Part shown: positions 5,603 to 11,875 of the stretch, piece by piece
Layout: the number at the start of each line of letters is the position of its first letter
Position numbering within the stretch: position 1 is the stretch's first letter
NCBI GenBank assembly: GCA_002254395.1
Contig: NJDN01000018.1
Location: forward strand, 1-12,729
Direction of reading: 5' to 3'
Length of the DNA stretch: 12,729 nucleotides
Source of the DNA: Candidatus Pacearchaeota archaeon ex4484_71
GTDB lineage: Archaea > Nanobdellota > Nanobdellia > Pacearchaeales > GW2011-AR1
Translations under genes and position numbers: made by a program
Notes under the pieces: generated by a model
The model's database searches: none
Told to the model about the DNA's origin: nothing
What the model saw: the letters and a program-made list of their open reading frames with translations, nothing else

Positions 5603-7218
5603 CGCAAACTTCTCGTATCAAAACCATTCCCAAACTCATATTTCTCCATGTTTCCTTCCTTGTTTGGCTTGGAGGCTATGACATCATCTATTCTGAGAAT
5701 CATTATAGCAACTTCACTAGCAGAACTTAAAGCTTGGCTCTTAACTTTGTAAGGTTCTATAATTTTCTCCCCAAGAACATTTTCAATTTTCCCGCTAAAA
5801 AGATTTAAACCAGTATTTTTTTCCCCTTTTTCGTGCTCAGCTTTTAATTGTGTTAAGATGTCTATGGGATCTAAACCTCCATTCTCCGCCAATGTGGATG
5901 GGATAAACTCCAAAGCATTTGCGTATTCCACTACGGCTAGTTGCTCTCTTCCATCCAGCGATTGTGCAAACTCTCTCAACCGTTTTGAAAGTTCAATTTC
6001 AATTGCTCCTCCTCCCGGAACAACTAGCTTGGTGCGAACAACAGAAGCCACATCCCCCAGGCCATCCATAAATGCCCTTCCTATTTCATCAATAACATGG
6101 TCTGTGCCTCCTCTTATTAAAATAGTTACAGATTTTGGATTCTTGCAGCCTCTTATATATGTGTAATAATCGTCTTTGTTTTTCACCTCTTCGACTATCT
6201 CTGCATCTCCCAAATCATAAGAATTAACCTCATCTATATTACTAATTATTTTCCCCCCTGTTGCTTTTGAAATTTTTTCAAGATCGCTTCTGGAAACTCT
6301 TCTACAAGTATAAATTCCCTCCTTTGCAAGAAGATATTTAGCAAAATCATCCACCCCCTTTTGGCAAAAAAGAGTGTTGGCCCCAGAAGATACTATCTTT
6401 TCGACCAAAGATCTTATCTCATATTCTTCTTCTTTCAAAAATTTTTGTAATTGTCCGGGGTCTGTAACGGAGATTTTTGTATCAATCTCTGGATTTTTTA
6501 TTTCTATCGGAAAATCCACCAGTGCAATTTTGGCTTCGATGATCTTTTTTGGCATATCTTGAGAAATCTTTTCTTTGTTCAAAACAACGCCCTGGACAAG
6601 CTCACTATCTGCTATACTATTTCCCTTTAGTTTCTCAATTTTTATATCATTGAGGTCCACGTCTCCGTTCTCAGAGACCAATTTCACCGCTTTTGAGATC
6701 ATTTCTGAGAATATATGTTTTGAATCCTCTGCCCCCTTCCCAGTCATAGCGGTTATCGCAATTTGTTTTAGGACTTCTTCATTTTCTGGACTTATTTCCA
6801 AAGATAAATCCTTTAAGATCTCTTGCGCTTTATCATGAGCTATCCTATAACCTTTTGCTATGGTAGTCGCATGAATCTTTTTATCCAATAATCTTTCTGC
6901 ATTTTCTAAAAATTTCCCAGCAAGCATAACTGAAGTTGTTGTCCCATCTCCCACTTCACTCTCCTGTGTTCTTGCTATCTCTACCATCATTTTTGCAGCA
7001 GGGTGCTCTATTTGCATTTCATCTAAAATTGTTACCCCATCATTTGTGATAATAATCTCGCCCGAAGGGGAAACAAGCATCTTATCCATTCCTTTTGGGC
7101 CAAGAGTAGTTTTAACAATCTCTGAAACCATTTTCGCAGCAAGAATATTGTTCCTCTGGGCATCTCGACCAATTATTCTCTGAATATCCTCTGGGAGTAA
7201 ATCGGGATTTTTTGCCAT
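5599..7218 (-). CDS. thsA: Thermosome subunit (group II chaperonin)
   Basis: This 539-aa protein is an archaeal CCT-type chaperonin subunit, which forms a double-ring ATP-driven folding chamber in the cytoplasm. Visible hallmarks are TLGPKGMDKML (38-48), NDGVTIL (59-65), the nucleotide-binding GDGTTT (90-95), D385 in RAFMDGLGDV as the expected catalytic aspartate, VVPGGGAIEIEL (399-410) and NGGLDPIDIL (446-455). The apical domain (about 205-365) is intact. The C-terminus ends YEFGNGFDTRSLR and lacks the Gly-Met-rich tail found in many thermosomes, which normally projects into the cavity. The start at 7218 fits a TATA box at 7240-7247, 25 bases upstream; an SD-like GAAGAAGGT directly precedes the ATG. 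Whether another subunit gene exists elsewhere cannot be told, so the letter in the symbol is provisional. Confidence 0.98.
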   Translation of the reverse strand: MAKNPDLLPEDIQRIIGRDAQRNNILAAKMVSEIVKTTLGPKGMDKMLVSPSGEIIITNDGVTILDEMQIEHPAAKMMVEIARTQESEVGDGTTTSVMLAGKFLENAERLLDKKIHATTIAKGYRIAHDKAQEILKDLSLEISPENEEVLKQIAITAMTGKGAEDSKHIFSEMISKAVKLVSENGDVDLNDIKIEKLKGNSIADSELVQGVVLNKEKISQDMPKKIIEAKIALVDFPIEIKNPEIDTKISVTDPGQLQKFLKEEEYEIRSLVEKIVSSGANTLFCQKGVDDFAKYLLAKEGIYTCRRVSRSDLEKISKATGGKIISNIDEVNSYDLGDAEIVEEVKNKDDYYTYIRGCKNPKSVTILIRGGTDHVIDEIGRAFMDGLGDVASVVRTKLVVPGGGAIEIELSKRLREFAQSLDGREQLAVVEYANALEFIPSTLAENGGLDPIDILTQLKAEHEKGEKNTGLNLFSGKIENVLGEKIIEPYKVKSQALSSASEVAIMILRIDDVIASKPNKEGNMEKYEFGNGFDTRSLR

Positions 7219-7239
7219 ACCTTCTTCTAAAGACCTATT

Positions 7240-7247
7240 TATTTAAA
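7240..7247 (-). promoter_or_regulatory. TATA box of the thermosome gene
   Basis: The minus-strand TTTAAATA is centred 25-26 bases before the ATG at 7218. No clear heat-shock operator was recognised in the 109-base divergent gap. Confidence 0.5.
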
Positions 7248-7290
7248 GATTATTGTGATTGCGATACACAGAAGTACATTATTCCGAAGA

Positions 7291-7300
7291 ATATATAAAT
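7291..7300 (+). promoter_or_regulatory. TATA box of the 167-aa gene
   Basis: The box atatataaat lies 28-37 bases before the ATG at 7328. This would leave a leader of roughly 5-10 bases containing aaggt, a weak SD-like sequence. Confidence 0.5.
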
Positions 7301-7327
7301 AATATTTTTTTAAGTAAGGTATAAAAG

Positions 7328-7831
7328 ATGGCTGAAAAAGACGACATTTACTCAAGCAAGGCAAAGTATGATGGTATCTTCTCTTTCAAAGATTTCTACA
7401 AATTTTGCTATGAGTGGCTAAGGGACGAAACAGGGCTAGACCTCCAAGAAAAAAAGTATGTAGAAAAAATAAAAGGGAGTTCAAAAGATATTGATGTGGA
7501 ATGGGAGGGGTCAAAAAAAATGACGGAATATTTCAGATTTGATGCTAAGATAAAATTTAGAATATTGGGGTTATCAGAGGTGGAAATTAACCAAGATGGT
7601 AGGAAATTCAAAACAAACAAAGGAAGCGTAGAGGTTTCAGTCAAAGGCACGTTAGTGCGAGATTATGATGGCAAATTTGAAACTACTGCTTCGAAAAAAT
7701 TTCTCAGATCTATTTACGAAAAATGGGTAATTGCAGATAGAATTTCGGAATATGAAGATAAAATCGCGAGCGCCTGTGAAGAATTTGTTGAACAAGCGAA
7801 AGCATATCTTGATCTCGAAGGAAGGCACTGA
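7328..7831 (+). CDS. Conserved-looking hypothetical protein, 167 aa, cytosolic
   Basis: The protein has no signal peptide or membrane segment. It opens with YDGIFSFKDFYKFCYEWL, followed by a predicted beta-rich centre (DIDVEWEG, YFRFDAKIKFRILGL, VEINQDG, GSVEVSVKGTLVRDYDGKFE) and a helical C-terminus (KFLRSIYEKWVI, RISEYEDKIASACEEFVEQAKAYLDLEG). It reads like a compact single domain with strongly patterned aromatic residues. From memory, similar proteins occur widely in uncultivated DPANN genomes without an assigned function; this needs a database check. It is divergent from the thermosome and may share a 109-base regulatory region with it. The next gene starts 59 bases downstream with its own TATA box. 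No function is proposed. Confidence 0.8.
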   Translation: MAEKDDIYSSKAKYDGIFSFKDFYKFCYEWLRDETGLDLQEKKYVEKIKGSSKDIDVEWEGSKKMTEYFRFDAKIKFRILGLSEVEINQDGRKFKTNKGSVEVSVKGTLVRDYDGKFETTASKKFLRSIYEKWVIADRISEYEDKIASACEEFVEQAKAYLDLEGRH

Positions 7832-7856
7832 GAGTTTAAGGCATAATAGAGACACG

Positions 7857-7868
7857 AAATATTTATAA
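7857..7868 (+). promoter_or_regulatory. TATA box of the membrane-anchored surface protein gene
   Basis: In aaatatttataa the atttataa core is centred about 26 bases before the ATG at 7891, consistent with a leaderless mRNA. Confidence 0.5.
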
Positions 7869-7890
7869 TAAGAGCATTCTTGGAAATTTC

Positions 7891-9273
7891 ATGGTTAAAA
7901 TAAGAATCTTTTTGGCGGCACTAATCATTTTTTCCTTAGTATTACCTTCAATATCCGCGATAGATCTTGAGATAAATAAGACAAGCCATGATGAAGTGCT
8001 TCTCTTGGATTTGAATATGCCTGCTACAATAAACTTAGATGTCAAGAATAATGGGCTTGCAGACAGCTTCCTATTCTATAGTTTTTTTGGAATGGGGATT
8101 GAACCTGCAGAGAGAATATTTATTGATTCAGGGGAAACAAAACATGTTAAATTAACTGTCGCCCCGGGATCAAATCCTGGCACGGGATTTTCTACATTCG
8201 ATGTTTTTGTCCAAGCGAGAGACAAATCCGAACAAAGCGTGAAAGTTACACTTCAAATGGTTTACTTAAAGGATGCCATTGAAGTTGGTGCAGAAGACCT
8301 TGACCCTGATTCAAATTCTATGTCAGTATATGTATACAACAAGGTTAACTACGATTTTGATAATGTATATGCGGATTTTGAGTCTTCCTTTTTTAAGTTT
8401 AGCAAATCATTTTCTCTAGCGCCTCACGAAAAGAAGACATTCACAGTAAATTTGAACAAGAATGAATTTAATAAATTGCTTGCAGGTTTTTACACTTTAA
8501 ACACCAAACTATCATACAAAAACGCAACTGCTAACCTTGATAGTCCTATAAAATTTGTTGAAAAGGATATATTGGTCACAACAAAAAAAGAGAAAGGAAT
8601 AATAGTAAATAAAAAAATAATCACAAAGACAAATGAAGGAAATGTAATAGTGAATTCGGAAACAACTATAAAAAAGAGCAGCATTTCTAGATTGTTTACA
8701 AGTTTTAATCCGGAACCAACGATTGTGAACAGAGAAGGGGGAAAAATCTACTACACTTGGGCAAAAGATTTAGACCCCGGGGAAAGCTTAGAAATTGTTG
8801 TAAAAACAAACTGGTTAATACCTTTCATTGTTTTGTTGCTTCTCGTATTGATAATTGTACTAGCAAAGAAGTTCTTAGGAAATACTTTGTCTATAGATAA
8901 GAGAATTTCATTTGTAAAAGCAAGAGGAGGGGAATTTGCACTAAAGGTAACATTAACCCTTCGTGCTAAGAAATACGTTGAGAAAGTAAGTATAACTGAA
9001 AGGTTACCTGCCCTCGTGAAGATATATGAAAAATTTGTAGGAGAACAACCTTCAATGGTAGACCCAAATAAGAGAATCTTAAAATGGAATTTTGAAAAAT
9101 TAGAAGAAGGAGAAAAGAGAGTTATTACATACATTGTCTATTCTAAAGTGGGAGTACTCGGAAGATTTGCTCTTCCTCCAACGTTAGCTCTTTATGAAAG
9201 AAATGGAAAGATAAAAGAGTCTACTTCAAACAAGGCATTTTTTGTCGCTGAAGCAATAGGAAAAAACGATTAA
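7891..9273 (+). CDS. Membrane-anchored surface protein with beta-sandwich ectodomain and C-terminal DUF11-like domain (460 aa)
   Basis: Residues 1-23 form a signal peptide (basic MVKIR, hydrophobic core, SISA before the likely cleavage site). Residues 24-305 are a beta-rich ectodomain with NPCBM/CARDB-like features: TINLDVKNNGLADSF, an FIDSGETKHVKLTVAPG repeat unit near 78-93, and later SFSLAPHEKKTFTVNL, so probably two or three tandem beta-sandwich modules. A transmembrane helix spans about 308-327 (WLIPFIVLLLLVLIIVLAKK). The last 130 residues resemble DUF11-type adhesion modules (VEKVSITERLP, ILKWNFEKLEEGEKRVITYIVYSK). With one cleaved signal and one following TM helix, this last domain should lie in the cytosol, which is odd for such a fold. 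It is probably an envelope or adhesion protein; no ligand can be assigned. Confidence 0.8.
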   Translation: MVKIRIFLAALIIFSLVLPSISAIDLEINKTSHDEVLLLDLNMPATINLDVKNNGLADSFLFYSFFGMGIEPAERIFIDSGETKHVKLTVAPGSNPGTGFSTFDVFVQARDKSEQSVKVTLQMVYLKDAIEVGAEDLDPDSNSMSVYVYNKVNYDFDNVYADFESSFFKFSKSFSLAPHEKKTFTVNLNKNEFNKLLAGFYTLNTKLSYKNATANLDSPIKFVEKDILVTTKKEKGIIVNKKIITKTNEGNVIVNSETTIKKSSISRLFTSFNPEPTIVNREGGKIYYTWAKDLDPGESLEIVVKTNWLIPFIVLLLLVLIIVLAKKFLGNTLSIDKRISFVKARGGEFALKVTLTLRAKKYVEKVSITERLPALVKIYEKFVGEQPSMVDPNKRILKWNFEKLEEGEKRVITYIVYSKVGVLGRFALPPTLALYERNGKIKESTSNKAFFVAEAIGKND

Positions 9274-9286
9274 AGACAATCAATAA

Positions 9287-9296
9287 TTTTAAAAAT
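9287..9296 (+). promoter_or_regulatory. TATA box of tRNA-Tyr
   Basis: The box ttttaaaaat is centred about 28 bases before the first base of the tRNA, a normal spacing for transcription starting just upstream of position 1. Confidence 0.5.
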
Positions 9297-9319
9297 AGTT
9301 TTCTCTTCTCAAAGACTGT

Positions 9320-9459
9320 CCCTCCATAGCTCAAAGGCTAGAGCGCCTGGCTGTAGATTATTAGGGTGGAGATTCGATAAAGAATTGCTATGAAACCTGA
9401 GAAGCCAGTTCTGGTAAAGCAGAACCCGGGAGATCCAAGTTCGATTCTTGGTGGAGGGA
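9320..9459 (+). tRNA. tRNA-Tyr (anticodon GTA) with 68-nt intron
   Basis: The exons fold as a cloverleaf. Acceptor CCCTCCA pairs with TGGAGGG, giving the C1-G72 pair typical of archaeal tRNA-Tyr, and the discriminator is A. The D stem is GCTC/GAGC. The anticodon stem CCTGG pairs with CCGGG with one U-G pair, and the spliced loop CTGTAGC carries anticodon GUA. The T arm is CCAAG-TTCGATT-CTTGG. Exon 1 is 9320-9356 and exon 2 is 9425-9459, with the intron at the canonical position 37/38. The mature length is 72 nt and no CCA is encoded. Splicing requires the archaeal tRNA endonuclease acting on the bulge-helix-bulge described for the intron. Confidence 0.95.
9357..9424 (+). other. Archaeal tRNA intron (bulge-helix-bulge) in tRNA-Tyr
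   Basis: A near-canonical BHB can be drawn. The central 4-bp helix is exon CTGT (9351-9354) with intron GCAG (9419-9422), including one G-U pair. The 5' bulge is AG^A (9355-9357) and the 3' bulge is AA^C (9423-9425), with cuts after the second base of each. The intron-side helix TTATT (9358-9362) pairs with GGTAA (9413-9417) and leaves A9418 unpaired, so it is slightly relaxed. At 68 nt it is long for a simple tRNA intron. It contains small possible hairpins, GATTC/GAATT at 9371-9386 and CCAG-TT-CTGG at 9405-9414. Confidence 0.85.
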
Positions 9460-9569
9460 TTTATTAATATTTGAACAAAATAAACTAAGAAGCGATATAT
9501 ACTACTGAATACATCTCTTGTTTTTAAACTTTACCCTCGATAAAAAGTATATCCTAGTTAATACAATAA

Positions 9570-9577
9570 TTTAAAAA
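9570..9577 (+). promoter_or_regulatory. Possible TATA box before the 29-aa open frame
   Basis: The sequence tttaaaaa would start transcription near 9600. That gives a leader of about 35 bases to the ATG at 9636 and includes a GAGGTGG at 9607-9613 that matches the archaeal anti-Shine-Dalgarno. Its distance from the ATG (about 22 bases) is too long for normal use. The rest of 9460-9635 holds nothing else I can identify. Confidence 0.3.
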
Positions 9578-9635
9578 GGGAAAAAATATATGAAGATTAT
9601 AAAAATGAGGTGGCGGGAAAATCTCGTCAGAGAGA

Positions 9636-9725
9636 ATGAATGAAACTGTAAATGAGATGGATGAATTTAATGAAAACCAAGATTCATTTGATGAGTCTTT
9701 AGAATATTTAGATGATTTAGAATGA
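9636..9725 (+). CDS. Possible 29-aa acidic peptide
   Basis: The open frame MNETVNEMDE...DDLE has 29 residues, of which 12 are Asp or Glu and none Lys or Arg. It stops 2 bases before the end of the convergent protease gene, like the tight convergent ends elsewhere in this window. A TATA-like sequence lies upstream at 9570-9577. Against it are the very short length, the poor SD spacing and the lack of a recognised family. If real it would be a soluble acidic micropeptide; the transcript could equally be non-coding. Confidence 0.3.
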   Translation: MNETVNEMDEFNENQDSFDESLEYLDDLE

Positions 9726-9727
9726 GG

Positions 9728-10678
9728 TTATTTTGAGAAATCTAAAATAATCTCATTATTTTTTTTATCAATTTCTGGGAATCCCCCTTTTATTACAACT
9801 CTTAAGCTGTCTATCTTTATAGTTGGAACTACTAAATTTTCAATTGAAATTGAACTCCCCCCTCCGATGGGAAGGCCTTCTTCAAAAGAAATCTTTTTTA
9901 TTTTTTTGTCCCCAGAATATATGTAAACATCAAAGCTCCCAGAAGATTTTAATCCTTCATTTCTTATGACCATCTCTAAGTTTAATAATCGAGATTTTAT
10001 ATCTGCAGAAACTTTCTCAAATTGCAAATCCGGTAATTCATCCACAGAGTAAAGCTCGTTTATTTTATCTATAGTATCTTCTCCAATAACCTGTTTACAC
10101 TTGCTAACAGGATACATTATATTGTTTGGATTCTGAGAATGTTTGAACCCCAACACATGTAAAAGCTCATGTATAGCAATATTGGGCCTCTCACAAGTAG
10201 AATCTCTTATTAACAAGATTTGCCCCCCTCCAATTACTTTGTATATCTTTCCCATGCTAATATTCGTTGGGCCTCCCTCCCCTGCAATAAAAAGCCCATC
10301 GTCGCTCATTCTATTTTTTTCATCACAAGAAACACGAATCTGGCTTGGAGAACTTTCATAGAAATTCAAAACTGTCAAATTTTCTAATATATCAAATGCC
10401 CAAATCATCTGACCCCTTTTCGCAATCGTGCAATCATCATCTATAGAATAAGAAATGTTTTTGCCAGGAAATCTCATGTTTTCATAGAATTGCATATCTG
10501 AACTATCATTAATACTGAAATTCGTGTTAGAATTGAAGGTTGAATTCATAGATCCGTTTGGTAAGAAGAAGTACGCTCCTAGTAACAATATGACAACTAA
10601 AACTATAAACCCTCCGAGCATTTTTAGAAAAACACTTTTCTTCTCACTAGCCTCTTCTTTATCAATAGTTTCCATCAT
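9728..10678 (-). CDS. Membrane-anchored metzincin-type zinc metalloprotease with C-terminal CARDB-like domain
   Basis: From the ATG at 10678 the product is 316 aa. A short charged cytosolic N-terminus (METIDKEEASEKK) is followed by a signal-anchor helix at about 21-40 (GGFIVLVVILLLGAYFFL), then an Asn/Ser-rich linker with several N-x-S/T sites. The catalytic domain (about 70-205) carries the zinc motif HELLHVLGFKH (170-180) and the Met-turn NIMYP (M188), the metzincin signature closest to matrixins. Residues about 216-316 look like a CARDB/beta-sandwich domain (LEMVIRNEGLKSSGSFDVYIYSG). The protease should act outside the cell. A TTG at 10714 would add 12 residues and bring it within 10 bases of the upstream gene, but the ATG gives a cleaner N-terminus. 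It is probably co-transcribed with the upstream secreted protein. No propeptide cysteine switch is evident. Confidence 0.85.
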   Translation of the reverse strand: MMETIDKEEASEKKSVFLKMLGGFIVLVVILLLGAYFFLPNGSMNSTFNSNTNFSINDSSDMQFYENMRFPGKNISYSIDDDCTIAKRGQMIWAFDILENLTVLNFYESSPSQIRVSCDEKNRMSDDGLFIAGEGGPTNISMGKIYKVIGGGQILLIRDSTCERPNIAIHELLHVLGFKHSQNPNNIMYPVSKCKQVIGEDTIDKINELYSVDELPDLQFEKVSADIKSRLLNLEMVIRNEGLKSSGSFDVYIYSGDKKIKKISFEEGLPIGGGSSISIENLVVPTIKIDSLRVVIKGGFPEIDKKNNEIILDFSK

Positions 10679-10696
10679 AGCTTTATAACAAACAAA

Positions 10697-10706
10697 GGAG
10701 ATCTCC
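10697..10706. repeat. 10-bp perfect palindrome in the secreted protein-metalloprotease gap
   Basis: GGAGATCTCC reads the same on both strands and lies 19 bases before the protease ATG at 10678. It could be an operator half-site pair, or it could sequester a GGAG SD-like sequence in the mRNA. It may also be chance. Confidence 0.3.
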
Positions 10707-10724
10707 AATCCCAAGAGAGATATC

Positions 10725-11699
10725 TTACTCTTCTAACGGTTCGGAAGCGAGAAATGCCCACCATGCTTTTTTAACTTTCACAACTTCTCCAGTTTCCGCA
10801 TCCACTTCTGCACGAACAACCATCCTTCTTTTTAAGATTCCAAATAACTTTGCACTCCTTTCTCTCTTAATTTCATATACAGCCCCACTAAAAGAATCGC
10901 TCATTTCCTCTTTTCTTTTACTTGCTACCTCTTTAAGCTCAATTGTGCAGCCTTCTTCCTCTAAACAATTCTTCAATCTTAACCTCTCCAACGCTCTTTC
11001 TGCAGCAACGTCGGGCATAACCTTAACAAATGCGTTTTTCCCATTGGAGAACTTAGCTATGTAAAATGTACCGTTTTCTGTTTCGTTCAACGTTACGTTG
11101 CACCCTTCCGAACACATTGCAAGGTATCTCCCAGCTCTTAACTCTCTCATGTTTTTTCTCTGCTGCATAGCTCTTAGCCCCTCATTCCTTACAATTTTCC
11201 TATGCCCCTCTATTCTTGCTCTCCCTTCATCACAATAACTCTCTTCTACTTCCTCGGAGCATCCTACCCTTTTTGGCACCCAAACATACTCCCTTACATA
11301 TCTCCTATTAGTGTCCTCTGAAGGACGAGGGCTCTTACAACAAATAAAGTCTTCCCGGTTGTCTCTCACAACACCATCATCTTCGTTTAGAGACTCCTCA
11401 CAGTCGTATATTGGGCAATTACTTTCATCACGGCCAGTGACTATTAGAATTTCATCATCATTACAGACAATGCCCATGCTATCTGCGCTCTCGCAATTAG
11501 TCATAGAATTATTTTCAGTACCATCTGTATAATTAGTGTAATTATCAAAAGTTCCATTGTAATCGTAATAGGTCGTATTTGAGGTGTAATTTGAAGAATA
11601 ATTCTCATCAGGAATATACATAGCAGAAATTAATCCAAGAGATGCCACCATCAAAACCGCAAGCGCAACAATTAAACCTCTTTTAACCATGACCTTCAT
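10725..11699 (-). CDS. Secreted Cys-rich, N-glycosylation-rich protein (324 aa)
   Basis: Residues 1-26 form a signal peptide (MKVMVKRG, hydrophobic core, LISA). Residues about 28-68 are a Tyr/Asn/Thr-rich linker with about seven N-x-S/T sequons (NYT, NTT, NGT, NNS). A Cys-rich region (about 69-200) follows with about ten cysteines, including the adjacent pair in FICCKSP. The C-terminal part (about 205-324) is mixed alpha/beta and ends with KLFGILKRRMVVRAEVDAE, then TGEVVKVKKAWWAFLASE. This is similar to the PepSY-like 'A-E-V-D-A-x-T-G-E-V' unit, which in some families inhibits or chaperones proteases. It is the first gene of a unit with the metalloprotease, so it could be an inhibitor, activator or substrate (inference). 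A TATA box at 11712-11719 is closer to the ideal spacing for the second ATG (M4, at 11690), so the mature mRNA may start there. Confidence 0.8.
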   Translation of the reverse strand: MKVMVKRGLIVALAVLMVASLGLISAMYIPDENYSSNYTSNTTYYDYNGTFDNYTNYTDGTENNSMTNCESADSMGIVCNDDEILIVTGRDESNCPIYDCEESLNEDDGVVRDNREDFICCKSPRPSEDTNRRYVREYVWVPKRVGCSEEVEESYCDEGRARIEGHRKIVRNEGLRAMQQRKNMRELRAGRYLAMCSEGCNVTLNETENGTFYIAKFSNGKNAFVKVMPDVAAERALERLRLKNCLEEEGCTIELKEVASKRKEEMSDSFSGAVYEIKRERSAKLFGILKRRMVVRAEVDAETGEVVKVKKAWWAFLASEPLEE

Positions 11700-11711
11700 A
11701 AGCGAAAAGTA

Positions 11712-11719
11712 TTTTTAAA
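11712..11719 (-). promoter_or_regulatory. TATA box of the secreted-protein/protease unit
   Basis: The minus-strand TTTAAAAA is centred 16 bases before the first ATG (11699) and 25-26 bases before the in-frame ATG at 11690. The normal spacing therefore favours leaderless translation from the second Met. A shifted AATATTTAA box would be intermediate. Confidence 0.45.
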
Positions 11720-11733
11720 TATTTCCAAAAACC

Positions 11734-11817
11734 AAAAAAAAGGAGGACCAAACCCGAAAGCCCAATCCTCCAACCTGCCAACCGAAGCTAGCAGCACCCA
11801 ACCGAAGTTAGGCAGAA
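11734..11817 (-). ncRNA. Candidate structured RNA: three tandem UUCG-loop hairpins ending in U8
   Basis: On the minus strand three hairpins follow one another. A (11812-11797) has stem CCUAAC/GUUGGG, B (11792-11777) has stem GCUAGC/GUUGGC, and C (11771-11742) is 13 bp with base GGAGGA/UCCUCC. Each has a UUCG loop; A and B have the extra-stable C(UUCG)G form. Several pairs are G-U, six of them in C. On the plus strand these would be C-A mismatches, so the RNA must be read from the minus strand. Eight U (11741-11734) follow hairpin C, a typical archaeal termination signal. A TATA box at 11835-11842 predicts a start near 11812-11815, right at the first stem. CUGCC (11815-11811) can alternatively pair with GGCAG (11779-11775), competing with A and B. 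No ORF occupies it and I do not recognise the RNA family. Confidence 0.7.
11742..11771 (-). terminator. Hairpin C plus U8: intrinsic-type terminator of the candidate RNA
   Basis: A 13-bp stem with UUCG loop is followed directly by eight U at 11741-11734. It would insulate the candidate RNA from the downstream secreted-protein promoter, whose TATA box begins only 15 bases further on. Confidence 0.6.
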
Positions 11818-11834
11818 GTAAGAGTATTCCACCA

Positions 11835-11842
11835 TTTATAAA
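11835..11842 (-). promoter_or_regulatory. TATA box of the candidate UUCG-hairpin RNA
   Basis: The sequence tttataaa lies in the gap after the 91-aa gene, 24-27 bases before the first base of the structured region. There is no coding frame at this position, so the box supports a separate RNA gene. Confidence 0.55.
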
Positions 11843-11875
11843 ATTTTCTATTTGGGTATATCTTGTTGAGAAAAA

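Noticed and set aside
5858..6838. Plus-strand open frames opposite the thermosome gene
   Set aside because: They are shadows of the conserved chaperonin coding frame, with hydrophobic low-complexity products and no promoters.
9357..9424. C/D box guide RNA in the tRNA-Tyr intron
   Set aside because: There is one CTGA and a weak TATGAAA, but they are only 2 bases apart and there is no second pair of boxes.
9590..9643. 17-aa frame starting MKIIKMRW
   Set aside because: It is too short, overlaps the start of the 29-aa frame, and has no supporting SD or TATA spacing.
10679..10714. TTG start for the metalloprotease
   Set aside because: It would add 12 uncharacteristic residues. The tandem ATG at 10678/10675 gives a normal charged N-terminus before the signal anchor. 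The choice remains uncertain.
11778..11812. Direct repeat with core CCAACCGAAG seen twice on the plus strand
   Set aside because: It is explained as the loop and 3' arm of two successive UUCG hairpins on the minus strand. There are only two copies, so it is not a CRISPR or tandem-repeat array.
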